A stretch of 64,000 nucleotides of DNA from the NCBI GenBank assembly GCA_026874595.1, contig CM049310.1:6140001-6204000 (forward strand), written 5' to 3'. Of this stretch, positions 53,001 through 59,200 are shown one piece after another; the stretch's first letter is position 1, and each line of letters starts with the position of its first letter. The position numbers and the translations under genes are program-made. The notes under the pieces are model-generated. The model was not told the DNA's origin. It did no database searches and saw nothing but the letters and a program-made list of their open reading frames with translations. This stretch comes from Sipunculus nudus (Eukaryota; Annelida; Sipuncula; Golfingiida; Sipunculidae).

Positions 53001-53474
53001 TTATATATGGTACCTGCATATATGTTAATCACTGAACTTCAAATGTTCCTATTCATAAAGTTTAATGGGTTTACCTGTTTGCATACATGCCTGTCATGAG
53101 AAAGCTCAGGGATGACTGCAGCCATCAACACAATTTTTCTCAAGCTTATTGATCTTGTGACTGACTTACAGATGTTAATTGCCGACTAAAATGGTATTTT
53201 TGCTTTTTCCTTGGATCAGATAGAAAATGTAATACCTCATCTTTCATGTGAATGCTGTGTTGTGCACAAGTGGAATTCAGAGCTGACATCTCACATCTCA
53301 CTAGAGCAGTTTTACTTGCTGCAGAAAGGTGAAGGAGGTGACAGCAGCCCGTTACTAGAGGAGGGAATGCGGTGTCAAGCTCTGTATGACTGTGAGGCTG
53401 ATGATGAGGATGAACTTACGTTTGTAGAAGGAGAGGTGATCATCATAGTCAGTAAAGAGGAGGACCAGTGGTGG
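16918..53474 (+). CDS. ASAP: ASAP-family Arf GTPase-activating protein (BAR-PH-ArfGAP-ANK-Pro-SH3), 3' incomplete
   Basis: This is the span of 26 coding exons that join in phase into 951 codons. ASAP proteins stimulate GTP hydrolysis on Arf GTPases at membranes and focal adhesions; the BAR domain senses or bends membrane and the PH domain binds phosphoinositides. Visible order: BAR about 1-275, PH about 304-400, ArfGAP about 425-545 with zinc ligands C439, C442, C459 and C462 (CX2CX16CX2C) and arginine finger R467, ankyrin repeats about 545-673, acidic stretch near 708-714, proline-rich 715-901, SH3 from about 916. The start ATG at 16935 was chosen because vertebrate ASAP proteins have a form starting at the same place before an SV-(E/D)-(Q/E)-F segment, and ACA precedes the ATG. 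The repeated E/DLPPKP block of vertebrate ASAP1 is not seen. The final SH3 residues and the stop were not found downstream to 64000. The family call is very secure; ASAP1 versus ASAP2 is not decided and an invertebrate single copy is likely. Confidence 0.96.
17397..17469 (+). CDS. ASAP: ASAP exon 2: BAR domain
   Basis: Acceptor TTTATAG, donor GTAAGT at 17470. Residues 44-67 plus one base. It reads [16 protein letters not shown], an amphipathic BAR helix with the DxDR-x-(A/V)-L pattern of the family. Confidence 0.93.
18135..18221 (+). CDS. ASAP: ASAP exon 3: BAR domain
   Basis: Acceptor TTACAG, donor GTAACA at 18222, entering and leaving in phase 1. Residues 68-96 include HVQNEN and [12 protein letters not shown], aligning with the family segment after the first BAR helix. 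Confidence 0.93.
18351..19005 (+). mobile_element. AGCTCAG-hairpin element, copy 2 (GCGATC subfamily, short)
   Basis: It lies in ASAP intron 3. The left hairpin AGCTCAGCTGACTGAAAGTC is followed by GTCTGCCGTCCGTC; the right end is AGTCAGCTGAGTGTCATGAC ... CACTTGT. Two diverged units starting GTTAACAGGGCACA make up the body. Confidence 0.75.
19976..20037 (+). CDS. ASAP: ASAP exon 4: BAR domain
   Basis: Acceptor TTTCAG, donor GTGAGT at 20038. Residues 97-117, [20 protein letters not shown], match the family helix in which a TKELS motif is typical. Confidence 0.93.
20038..20833. other. ASAP intron 4, no repeat recognised
   Basis: An ordinary AT-rich intron. The same holds for the introns at 17064-17396, 17470-18134, 20947-21693, 21770-22064, 22119-22503 and 22590-23286. 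Confidence 0.6.
20834..20946 (+). CDS. ASAP: ASAP exon 5: BAR domain
   Basis: Acceptor TTGACAG, donor GTAAGG at 20947, ending in phase 2. Residues 118-154 contain [19 protein letters not shown], a hallmark of ASAP BAR domains in which a long loop precedes the KKPF(E/D)KA helix. Confidence 0.94.
21694..21769 (+). CDS. ASAP: ASAP exon 6: BAR domain
   Basis: Acceptor CTTCAG, donor GTCAGT at 21770. Residues 155-180; the split Phe codon is completed by the first base. [10 protein letters not shown] and RTEVSGAE match the family. The strongly basic face would suit membrane contact. Confidence 0.93.
22065..22118 (+). CDS. ASAP: ASAP exon 7: BAR domain
   Basis: Acceptor GTTACAG, donor GTATAT at 22119. 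An 18-codon exon, residues 181-198, [18 protein letters not shown], nearly identical to the vertebrate segment. It is in phase on both sides, so skipping it would keep the frame. Confidence 0.93.
22504..22589 (+). CDS. ASAP: ASAP exon 8: BAR domain
   Basis: Acceptor CTTCACAG, donor GTAAGA at 22590, ending in phase 2. Residues 199-226 include [19 protein letters not shown], the conserved (I/K)KTKKGV-(E/D)-LLQ stretch. Confidence 0.93.
23287..23446 (+). CDS. ASAP: ASAP exon 9: end of BAR domain
   Basis: Acceptor TTTATAG, donor GTGAGT at 23447, ending in phase 0. Residues 227-280; [18 protein letters not shown] is the last long BAR helix and [16 protein letters not shown] is the linker into the PH domain. 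The following 4.7-kb intron holds a hairpin-type element with a further insertion inside it. Confidence 0.94.
24347..28158 (+). mobile_element. AGCTCAG-hairpin element, copy 3, carrying a nested insertion
   Basis: It occupies most of ASAP intron 9. Left hairpin and GTCC tract as in copy 1; right end CAGCTGAGCGCCTTGACCC and the palindrome, ending CCTTGTT at 28158. Its interior matches the copy at 57285-61895 on both sides of 25015-26935, which identifies that block as a later insertion. The right end is only 10 bases from exon 10. Confidence 0.85.
25015..26935. mobile_element. Nested TTAA-flanked element with terminal inverted repeats
   Basis: The ends are TTAAGGTCTAA and TTAGACCTTAA, a perfect 11-base inverted pair that extends imperfectly to about 22 bases. 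TTAA at both edges is compatible with a piggyBac-type TTAA duplication, but the palindromic TTAA cannot be told apart from the repeat itself. The inside is GC-richer than the host around 25200-26200. No transposase was seen, so it is probably non-autonomous. Confidence 0.65.
28169..28339 (+). CDS. ASAP: ASAP exon 10: PH domain start
   Basis: Acceptor CTTGCAG ending at 28168, donor GTGAGT at 28340. Residues 281-337. HQLQGNK is a family signature just before the PH domain; [20 protein letters not shown] gives the basic beta1-beta2 region expected to contact phosphoinositide headgroups. The 3' end of a mobile element lies only 10 bases upstream of this exon. Confidence 0.95.
28340..29169. other. 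ASAP intron 10 with a TTGTATGT-rich stretch
   Basis: At 28838-28950 the word ACCTTGTATGTNAT recurs about six times as a degenerate short tandem repeat. Otherwise nothing recognised. Confidence 0.55.
29170..29217 (+). CDS. ASAP: ASAP exon 11: PH domain
   Basis: Acceptor TATTTTCAG, donor GTTTGT at 29218. A 16-codon exon, residues 338-353, ending [11 protein letters not shown], which matches the conserved PH strand LNLLTCQ(V/I)K. Phase 0 on both sides. Confidence 0.93.
29718..30700. mobile_element. Non-autonomous DNA transposon with TA flanks
   Basis: CCGTGGAAGTGGT at the left and ACCACTTCCACGG at the right form a perfect 13-base inverted pair, each flanked by TA (29716-29717 and 30701-30702), as expected of Tc1/mariner/pogo-type insertion. 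No transposase frame is present. It sits in ASAP intron 11, 56 bases before exon 12. Confidence 0.75.
30757..30808 (+). CDS. ASAP: ASAP exon 12: PH domain
   Basis: Acceptor TTTCACAG, donor GTAAGT at 30809. Residues 354-370 plus one base; [10 protein letters not shown] matches the family (K/R)-x-FD-(L/V)-IS strand. A terminal-inverted-repeat element ends 56 bases upstream. Confidence 0.92.
30975..31160. repeat. CT-rich low-complexity tract
   Basis: An imperfect run of TCTC, TTTC and CCTC steps in ASAP intron 12, producing a spurious Ser/Phe/Leu-rich frame. Confidence 0.85.
31256..31998. other. ASAP intron 12, with a diverged repeated segment
   Basis: A segment around AGAGACAAAATAG ... GTGCTGCCA occurs twice, near 31350 and 31570, about 220 bases apart. 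The identity of the repeat is not clear. Confidence 0.4.
31999..32047 (+). CDS. ASAP: ASAP exon 13: PH domain
   Basis: Acceptor TTTTCAG, donor GTTAGA at 32048 (a weak donor), ending in phase 2. Residues 371-386, [15 protein letters not shown], almost identical to the family segment before the C-terminal PH helix. Confidence 0.93.
32658..32833 (+). CDS. ASAP: ASAP exon 14: PH C-terminal helix and start of ArfGAP zinc finger
   Basis: Acceptor TTCTCCAG, donor GTCAGT at 32834, ending in phase 1. Residues 387-445. [11 protein letters not shown] is the PH C-terminal helix. After a linker, [14 protein letters not shown] carries the first zinc cysteine pair, C439 and C442. The zinc finger is split by the next intron, which contains a 45-bp minisatellite. 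Confidence 0.95.
33152..34457. repeat. 45-bp minisatellite, about 29 copies, in the ArfGAP-splitting intron
   Basis: The unit contains TTTGTAGGGAAGTTTC, TTTGCCCAGGGATCATTG and TACAGTCACAC, with a period of exactly 45 bases. Copies differ mainly at one base (GGGAAG versus GGGGAG) and at a few scattered sites. Because 45 is a multiple of 3 and the unit lacks stops in several frames, it makes false open frames of about 437 residues on both strands. Confidence 0.97.
34683..34816 (+). CDS. ASAP: ASAP exon 15: ArfGAP catalytic core
   Basis: Acceptor CTTACAG, donor GTAAAT at 34817, ending in phase 0. Residues 446-490. [18 protein letters not shown] supplies the second cysteine pair, C459 and C462, and [12 protein letters not shown] supplies arginine finger R467, which completes the Arf GTPase active site in this family. 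All key residues are present, so the protein is expected to be an active GAP. Confidence 0.96.
34817..35481. other. ASAP intron 15, no repeat recognised
   Basis: AT-rich sequence without recognised elements. The introns at 35571-36206 and 36388-36990 are likewise plain. Confidence 0.55.
35482..35570 (+). CDS. ASAP: ASAP exon 16: ArfGAP C-terminal part
   Basis: Acceptor ATTGTAG, donor GTAAGT at 35571, ending in phase 2. Residues 491-519; [11 protein letters not shown] is the conserved ArfGAP helix (family GN-x-x-FN-(D/E)-IME-A). Confidence 0.94.
36207..36387 (+). CDS. ASAP: ASAP exon 17: ArfGAP end and first ankyrin region
   Basis: Acceptor ACTTCAG, donor GTGAGT at 36388. Residues 520-580. 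[11 protein letters not shown] matches the segment that follows the catalytic module (I-x-AKY-x-x-R), and [12 protein letters not shown] matches the first ankyrin-like helix pair. Confidence 0.94.
36994..38846 (+). mobile_element. Hairpin-type element (TGCCCCCGCC family) with internal tandem units
   Basis: The left end TGCCCCCGCCACAAAGTGGC and the right GGCGGGGGCATTCG carry an inverted TGCCCCCGCC pair, and the right terminus has a GTGTCG/CGACAC hairpin followed by CATCTAGTTT. A GTCCGTCATTCCGTCC tract follows the left end. The body is a series of units of about 181 bases (GCAATGCCTGCAGATATTGG and relatives), roughly four before and two after a nested insertion. I recognise this family from bivalve genomes. 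Confidence 0.85.
37814..38473 (+). mobile_element. Nested hairpin-type element (AGCTCATAGGCTGATGGGCT family)
   Basis: It begins AGCCCTCAGCTCATAGGC with a GTCCGTCCGTCC tract and ends ATTCTAGTTT. It interrupts one of the 181-base units of the surrounding element, which resumes with GCAATGCTTACAG. Confidence 0.7.
39113..39200 (+). mobile_element. tRNA-derived SINE head
   Basis: TTAGCTCAGTAATAGAGCAG has a tRNA D-arm (GCTC/GAGC) and A box; GGGTTTGATTCCC gives a T-arm (TGGG/CCCA) and B box with correct spacing. It has no intact acceptor stem and no CCA, so it is read as a SINE head and not a functional tRNA. It ends about 56 bases before ASAP exon 18. Confidence 0.65.
39257..39348 (+). CDS. ASAP: ASAP exon 18: ankyrin repeat
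   Basis: Acceptor ATTCCAG, donor GTAGTG at 39349 (weak), ending in phase 2. Residues 581-610. [19 protein letters not shown] has the ETALH-x-AV core of an ankyrin repeat and continues with a hydrophobic helix ending IIQNS. A tRNA-like SINE head sits in the intron close upstream. Confidence 0.93.
39738..39924 (+). CDS. ASAP: ASAP exon 19: ankyrin repeats
   Basis: Acceptor ATTACAG, donor GTAAGT at 39925. Residues 611-673. [20 protein letters not shown] and [12 protein letters not shown] are two consecutive ankyrin motifs. In ASAP proteins the ankyrin repeats pack against the ArfGAP domain. Confidence 0.95.
40002..40335 (+). mobile_element. Truncated GGGCCCC-family element
   Basis: It starts TTAGGGCCCCACTTGACAAG, like the element at 9503, with GTCCTTCC steps and two diverged units (CAACAACAACATACTTCAGC), and stops without the right terminus. 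It lies in ASAP intron 19. Confidence 0.7.
40449..40571 (+). CDS. ASAP: ASAP exon 20: post-ankyrin acidic linker
   Basis: Acceptor TTTACAG, donor GTAATA at 40572, phase 0 on both sides. Residues 674-714. [15 protein letters not shown] and the acidic DFSDDELDM match the acidic segment following the ankyrin repeats in the family. Confidence 0.92.
41150..43006 (+). mobile_element. AGCTCAG-hairpin element, copy 4 (GCGATC subfamily, long)
   Basis: Left hairpin AGCTCAGCTGACTGTAAGTC, then GTCCGTCGTCCGTC; right end CAGTCAGCTGAGCGTCATGA with the palindrome and CACTTG. The body is about five tandem units of roughly 330 bases, each starting near CTGTTAACAGGGCACAAATC and containing GGTGGCGCCACC-like palindromes. 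It sits in ASAP intron 20 and ends 110 bases before exon 21. Confidence 0.85.
43117..43282 (+). CDS. ASAP: ASAP exon 21: proline/serine-rich linker
   Basis: Acceptor CCCTCAG, donor GTTTGT at 43283, ending in phase 1. Residues 715-769. It starts [11 protein letters not shown], contains an Asn-rich run (SNDNNN), and ends with MPPPLPAKQ, a candidate SH3-binding PxxP site. Low conservation is usual in this linker; the call rests on phase, splice sites and the proline motif. Confidence 0.86.
43293..43612. repeat. 44-46-bp minisatellite, about seven copies
   Basis: The units are marked by GGAATTCC-type words at 43302, 43348, 43392, 43436, 43480, 43525 (diverged) and 43569, with CACCAGGTTACAG and AAATAAACAACAGC between. 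It begins only about 10 bases after the exon 21 donor. Confidence 0.9.
43613..45387. other. ASAP intron 21, remainder
   Basis: No element ends or open frames with splice support were recognised. Confidence 0.5.
45388..45585 (+). CDS. ASAP: ASAP exon 22: proline-rich region
   Basis: Acceptor GCTTGCAG, donor GTGAGA at 45586, phase 1 on both sides. Residues 770-835. [15 protein letters not shown] and [12 protein letters not shown] are class I/II-like SH3 ligands and match the vertebrate KKRPPPPPPG-HKR and SDPPSPLP region. An internal GTAAAC at 45433 is an in-phase alternative donor. Confidence 0.92.
45586..48366. other. ASAP intron 22 (2.8 kb), no repeat recognised
   Basis: Plain AT-rich intron. 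I looked for further proline-rich exons and saw none with good splice sites. Confidence 0.5.
48367..48415 (+). CDS. ASAP: ASAP exon 23: proline-rich linker
   Basis: Acceptor TGTTTCAG, donor GTAAGT at 48416. Residues 836-851, [16 protein letters not shown] short exon supported by strong splice sites and by keeping the phase between exons 22 and 24. Confidence 0.85.
48901..48977 (+). CDS. ASAP: ASAP exon 24: proline-rich linker
   Basis: Acceptor TATTTTCAG, donor GTAAAT at 48978, ending in phase 1. Residues 852-877, with [16 protein letters not shown], a basic polyproline SH3 ligand. Confidence 0.88.
49009..50060 (+). mobile_element. Hairpin-type element (CAAAACGAAGTTTTG family) with internal tandem units
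   Basis: It opens with a CAAAAC-GAA-GTTTTG hairpin and CGGATACTATG. It contains three units of about 285 bases, each with AACCGTTTGACC, CACAGCGTCCATCTG and a GGTGGCGCCACC palindrome. A possible matching right end (GATACTATGGCGCCTAG ... ATCTAGTT) is at 52557-52588, which would make two AGCTCAG-hairpin elements insertions within it; this is not certain. Confidence 0.6.
50061..50608. other. ASAP intron 24 segment with ACACACCTTGGAT-like repeats
   Basis: Bases 50330-50480 hold about five degenerate copies of a 25-30 base unit around CATACACACACCTGGAT. Nothing else recognised. Confidence 0.5.
50609..51823 (+). mobile_element. AGCTCAG-hairpin element, copy 5 (GCGATC subfamily)
   Basis: Left hairpin at 50609, GTCCGTCGTCCGTC tract, tandem units of about 320 bases, right end CAGTCAGCTGAGCGTCATGA, palindrome and CACTTGTT. 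The next element begins at the very next base. Confidence 0.85.
51824..52345 (+). mobile_element. AGCTCAG-hairpin element, copy 6, 3'-truncated (GTGGTCC subfamily)
   Basis: A complete left hairpin abuts the preceding element. The body matches copy 1 and the copies at 56231 and 57285 as far as AAATTTTTATG, then sequence unlike the family follows and no right terminus is found. Confidence 0.75.
52728..52800 (-). mobile_element. tRNA-derived SINE head
   Basis: On the minus strand the sequence reads GTAGCCCGGTGGTTAAGGCA (A box region) followed by a B box CAAGTTTGAGCCCC at tRNA-like spacing. It lies 100 bases upstream of ASAP exon 25. Confidence 0.65.
52900..52970 (+). CDS. ASAP: ASAP exon 25: linker before SH3
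   Basis: Acceptor GATTTTAG, donor GTGAGA at 52971, returning to phase 0. Residues 878-901, [18 protein letters not shown]. Little conserved; supported by phase and splice sites. Confidence 0.82.
53325..53474 (+). CDS. ASAP: ASAP exon 26: SH3 domain, first part
   Basis: Acceptor TTGCTGCAG, donor GTAAGT at 53475. Residues 902-951. [17 protein letters not shown] is the SH3 RT loop with its ALYDC motif, followed by EGEVIIIV and EEDQWW, which matches the vertebrate ASAP SH3 up to its tryptophan pair. The remaining strands (GHI-E-G ... GVFP-x-SFV in the family) must be in a later exon. Reading on gives WWVSGHVIE, which resembles the family continuation, so a longer exon ending at 53495 before a GTGGTG is an alternative. 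The 3' end of this exon starts a 99-bp tandem array. Confidence 0.94.
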
Positions 53475-54225
53475 GTAAGTGGACATGTCATTGAGGTGGT
53501 GATAGTTAGTGCCTCCTGTCACTGACCAGGAGAGGTGATCATCATAGTCAGTAAAGAGGAGGACCAGTGGTGGGTAAGTGGACATGTCATTGAGGTGGTG
53601 GTAGTTTGTGCCTCCTGTCACTGACCAGGAGAGGTGATCATCATAGTCAGTAAAGAGGAGGACCAGTGGTGGGTTAGTGGACATGTCATTGAGGTGGTGG
53701 TAGTTAGTGCCTCCTGTCACTGACCAGGAGAGGTGATCATTATTCTCAGTAAAAAGGAGGACCAGTGGTGGGTAAGTGGACATGTCATTGAGGTGGTGGT
53801 AGTTTGTGCCTCCTGTCACTGACCAGGAGAGGTGATCATCATAGTCAGTAAAGAGGAGGACCAGTGGTGGGTAAGTGGACATGTCATTGAGGTGGTGGTA
53901 GTTAGTGCCTCCTGTCACTGACCAGGAGAGGTGATCATCATAGTCAGTAAAGAGGAGGACCAGTGGTGGGTAAGTGGACATGTCATTGAGGTGGTGGTAG
54001 TTAGTGCCTCCTGTCACTGACCAGGAGAGGTGATCATCATAGTCAGTAAAGAGGAGGACCAGTGGTGGGTAAGTGGACATGTCATTGAGGTGGTGGTAGT
54101 TAGTGCCTCCTGTCACTGACCAGGAGAGGTGATCATCATAGTCAGTAAAGAGGAGGACCAGTGGTGGGTAAGTGAACATGTCATCGAGGTGGTAGTTAGC
54201 GCCACCTGTCACTGACCAGCTGAAC
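53433..54225. repeat. 99-bp tandem array of the SH3 exon end plus its splice donor, about eight copies
   Basis: Copies start with GAGGTGATCATCAT at 53433, 53532, 53631, 53730, 53829, 53928, 54027 and 54126, exactly 99 bases apart. Copy 1 is the real 3' end of ASAP exon 26. Each unit holds 42 exon-derived bases, the donor and the first part of the intron. The donor GTAAGT is intact in seven of the eight; the third reads GTTAGT. The minus strand is open through the array but has no sign of being a gene. Confidence 0.97.
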
Positions 54226-55084
54226 TGAGGGTGTTCTCTTGATACACTGATCAACAATATTGGAGTCTTTCACAGGATTTTTCTGCTAATAAACCATAGG
54301 TCATTCAGTTATTAATTTTGACCTTAAGCCGGGCCTAATTATTTGCAAATGGGAGGCTTTTGCCCAATTTGTGACAGCCTAGTGACATACTAATATGCAA
54401 TATCAGAGATTCACCCTGTTCGCTTGACAAGCCATTAGTATGAGCAACCAAAGATTTGTTTTAAAGTTTATTTTTGCAGCTCTAAACAGATCATAATAAT
54501 TGTCAGCAGAAAAGACTAGCAGAGCAACCAGTACATGTATGTCTTTAAGTCATCAACTTGTTTAAAAGAGAACAAGAGAAGTTAGTGATTGAGACTCTAA
54601 TATCTAAAACACAGGAGATGGGGAAGTGAAACTCTGTAAATAAAAAATGACTAAACAACAGATGATTATGTGGAAGAAGAGGAAGTAGATGCTGACCTGT
54701 TTTGATATTTCCTTCAGATAAGATAAGAGGGTATCTAGAATGATCATTGAGATAGATTTGTTCATTTATTGAATTCAAGCAAGTCTTGACTAAATAATCT
54801 GATATGGAGGATAATTTTGTTGATAAGCAACGTAATATAATATCTTTGTTAAATTTGTCTGGGTTGTGGTAGAAATGCTTGAACTAATGCCATTTTTAAA
54901 CAATGAATACCATGCAAAGGTCAAGATAATCAGATTGATTAACTCTGGATTACCTGATAACACTGGTATAGGATAATGAATTTGCAGCATACCAAAAACC
55001 ATATTTTTGGCAAAGCAAACATATTTGTTGTTTGAAAACCGTAAAAGTATATTTTAAAATCCTACTTTGTCCTATTTAATATAT
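54226..55084. other. Intronic sequence after the array, no feature recognised
   Basis: I searched for the last SH3 exon here and found no match to the GVFP-x-SFV ending. Confidence 0.5.
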
Positions 55085-55923
55085 TATTCTGATCCACCTG
55101 CAATTTTTACGAACCTGTGAGCTTATGTGAATGGGCAGCGTAATCCGTCTGCTGTCCGCCATTGTCCTTACATTAACCAATGCTATCTCAAATGCTATCT
55201 CAGAGCTAGCAGCGCTAAGTTTTATGGAAGAATCAGTCACATGACAAACTCTACAGTATTCAGCTTATTTTTATCTGCATTTACTTAGGTTTTACAAGGA
55301 AAAAATTAAAAACCTTTAAAATTCTTCTTCTTCGAAACTGTCCATCACAATTGTTTAATATTTCACAGAAATAATCCCAGAAACATTCTTTCTCAAGTTT
55401 ATTGGAATTGTTTCAGTTCAGTCATTTTTGGCCAAGTTATAGGAAGCTGAACTTAGTCATTTGGCTAAAAATGCATACTAAAATTACAATCTCAGAAATG
55501 GCTAGAGCTGTCACCACCTAATTTATGCAAATGTTGGTCACATGAGTCAAATTTGAAATTGAATTATTGGTGGGGCCAACTGCATCAACTTTTTTTTATG
55601 TAGAGGGGTCATTGGTCATGCGTATATTTACCCATAATTTCTCAGGAACAGCAGGAGCTAGCATTCCCAAATTTTATGCAAAAATCAGGCACATGTCAGT
55701 TGTTGTGAAATTGAGCTTTTTGTGTATTAACTTAGGTTTTACAGGCAAAAGGTTAAAAAACTTAGAAAATCTTCTTTTCTGAAATCACATAAATGATACA
55801 AGAGATGAGCTCTCTCAAGTTTGTTCCTGAATTGTTAAGTCAGATTATTTAAATTTTCATGAGAATTATCTTAACTTGGAGTTCTCTCAATTTTATAAGT
55901 ATAGATCAGGTTCATTGGTTTTT
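55085..55923 (+). mobile_element. Diverged repeat element body with two internal units
   Basis: Two units of about 400 bases share TGCTATCTCAGAGCTAGCAG-like and TTAGGTTTTACAGG-like segments and resemble other repeat bodies in this window, including a GTCCGCCATTGTCC tract. The ends are not clear; an ATCTAGT terminus at about 63588 might be its right end beyond the nested elements. Confidence 0.45.
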
Positions 55924-56230
55924 AGCTAAGCTGACTGTAAGTCAAGTGAGGTATAGGAATGGCGCTTTGTCCGTCGTCCGTCTGTCTGTTAGCAGGGCAC
56001 AGATCTTAACTGCTGGACCTGGAAAATTCTAAGTGAAAATCCAGGGAGGTCAATAAAAAATCTCCTTGGAAACCTTAATTATTAGGTCCATGCAACCTAT
56101 CTCCTCCGAGCTATGGGGCTTGAAAGTACCCCCTAGAATAATCAAAAATATAATACAAAACCTCCAATATCTTGATATTTAATGCATGGATTGTCATGAA
56201 TCTTGCCTTGAATATTGACCATGACTAGTT
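55924..56230 (+). mobile_element. AGCTCAG-hairpin element, copy 7, left part (outer host of the nest)
   Basis: It starts AGCTAAGCTGACTGTAAGTC, a degenerate left hairpin, with GTCCGTCGTCCGTC and one unit of the GCGATC subfamily, then breaks at ATGACTAGTT where copy 8 begins. It resumes at about 63475. Confidence 0.75.
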
Positions 56231-59200
56231 AGCTCAGCTGACTATAAGTCATCTGAGCTATGGTCGTGGTCCATTGTCCATCGTCCGTCCGTCTGTCCGT
56301 CCGTCCCTCTGTCAGTCTGTAGATGTGGCAAGTTTGGAAACCGTAAGACCTAGGAATCCCAAATTCGGCATAATGTTAGATGTCCCCAAGATCTCCTACC
56401 AAGCCTAAAACTAGGTCTTTGCGACTTCGTTCCTTTGAGAAATTAAGGAAAAACCTCAATTTTTTATTAAAAACCTATTGTCACACTTCAGGACTGCCTA
56501 ATATCAAAACCACTCATCTGTTTTTCCTCATATTTACCATAAATAATCCTCTATATAGTTCCTATGTACATGCCAGAAATTAGGTCTGTATTATATAATT
56601 TAAAAAAGTTATAGGCCCAAACATAATGCATTTTGTAAATAATCAGGAGAGAAATTTGATCACTTAACACAAAACTTGTTAAAGCTTAGCACTTTTTTCC
56701 AGTAATATTACTTTTATTAATCAAAATTAAATTGTATACCAAAAAATTAGATCAAAATCTTTTGAATTTTTTAAAATATTAGCAAAAATAAAAAATTGGT
56801 ACCTTGAATTTTGCCCAACTTTGACCATGGCACGTTTTTTTCCTGTAACTGCTGTGGATTTAATTTTCAAAGCATGTTTTTGTCAGCATTTCAACTGTTA
56901 ACACCAAAGATTTAAAACCAGTTGATCAAAAACTGTAGATTTTATTCAAGTTTTCAAGCACCATGCCACATATTGTTTACATCAAGCTAGTGTTATGCAG
57001 TTTTCTAGAGCTCAGCTCCCAAGCTTCAGCTCTAAGTTCCCTAAATTTGGCATACAGTAAGATGTCTCTAAAATCCCCTATCATGCCAAGAGTTTGGTCA
57101 CTAGGACTTAATTCCTTCGAGATATTAATGAGAAACTTCATTTTTCCATTAAAACCCCATTGTTAAACTTTAAGAATGCCTAATATCAAAACCACTGATC
57201 TGACTTTGATCATATATAATATACATATTTTTCGACACATTCGCTATGCACATGCCAGAAATGATGTCAGTATTGCGTATTTTTAGCTCAGCTGACTATA
57301 AGTCATCTGAGCTATAGTCGTGGTCCATTGTCCGTCGTCCGTCCGTCTGTCCGTCCGTCTGTCCGTCCGTCCGTAGATGTGGCACGTTTTGAAACCGTAA
57401 GACCTAGGAATCCAAAATTCGGCATAATGTTAGATGTCCCCAAGATCTCCTACCAAGCCGAAAACTGGGTCTTTGCGACTTTGTTCCTTTGAGAAATTAA
57501 GGAAAATCTCAATTTTTTATTAAAAACCTATTTTCACACTTCAGGACTGCCTCATATCAAAACCACTCATCTGTTTTTCCTCATATTTACCATAAATATT
57601 CCACTATATATTTCCTATGTACATGCAAGAAATTATGTCTGTATTATATAATTTTAAAAAGTTATGGGCCCAAACATAATGCATTTTGTAAATAATCAGG
57701 AAAGATATTTGATCACTTAACACAAAACATGTTAAAGCTATGGACATTTTTTCCAGTAATATAACTTTAATTAATCAAAATTAAATTGTATACCCAAAAT
57801 TAGATCAAAATCTTTTAAATTTTTTAAAAATATTAACAAAAATAAAAAATTGGTACCTTAAATTTTGCCCAACTTTGACCATGGCACGTTTTTTTTCTGA
57901 AAGTACTGTGGATTTAATTGAAACCAGTTGATCAAAAACTGTAGATTTTATTCAAGTTTTCAAGCACCATGTATTATATTTTGTTTACATCTTGCAAGAA
58001 ATCAGCTCCCCAGCTTCAGCTCTCAGTTCCTAAAATTTGGTATACAATTAGATGTTTCCAAAATCCCCTACCATGCCAAGAATTTGGTCACTAGGACTTA
58101 ATACCTTCAAGATATTAATGAAAAACTTCATTTTTCCATTAAAAACCCATTGTTACACTTCAAGACTGCCTAATATCAAAACCACTGATCTGACTGTGAT
58201 CATATATAATATACATATTTTTCTATACATTCTCTATGCACATGCCAAAAATGATGTCAGTATTGCGTAATTGTTTTAAGTATTGGCCCAAACATAATGC
58301 ACTTTGTAAAAAATCAAGAAATATATTTACTCGCTTAACAAGGGGATTGCTGAAGCTAGAGATTTTTTATCAGGGATGTAACATTATTTAATCAAGATTC
58401 AATTGAATACCCAAAATTAGCTCTGAATTTTTCAAATTTTATAAGTTATTAGTATAAATATAAAATTAGTACCTTAAATTTTGCCCAACTTTGACCATGG
58501 CACGTTTGTTTCCTGTGAGCACTGTTGGTATAATTTTCATATCATGCACACATAAGGATTTTAGCTTTGTAGTTTAGAAAGCTGACAGAAATTGGCCAAA
58601 AATTGTAGCTTTTATTAATGTTTTTATGATACCATGTCAGACCTTGGCTCTCTCCAGCCCCTCTTGAGTCACCTGTATGTTGACCTTGTTGAACTTTCAG
58701 CAAATTATGCATGCTTGATGCAAAACATACACTGGGGCAGCCAAGCAGCTTATGGACAGCCACAGTTGATCCAGGTGTCCAACCCAACTCATCTAGTAGT
58801 TTTGACCAACAACATAACAATAAACAATAAATTAATAAATTTTTATTGGTTTTTAATAACAAATTAAAGAAAAATAGGAAAGGAATTTGTTAGTGTATAA
58901 TAACAGGAATTTAACTTGTAGTTACTGATGATATAAGAATCTTGTATTGATGGATAGAATGTCACATATTCCAAATAAGACCATGCAGTCACTTATGGTA
59001 TTTTTCAGTTCAATTTTAATGATAAAAAAGTAAATCATATTATTCATTACTAATCATTAGGGATCATATGAAGGAAATTAATGATAGACAAAGATGCAGT
59101 TGATAATATTAATCTAGATTTCTACTGTGTCTAGTGTGTACATTGATGTGAAATTAGTCCAAAATGAATATATTACATTTATTTTTTTTTAATATGAATA

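Noticed and set aside
53355-54257. A 300-residue minus-strand open frame with 33-residue repeats
   Set aside because: It is antisense to the SH3 exon and its 99-bp tandem array; the repeat length being a multiple of 3 explains the open frame.
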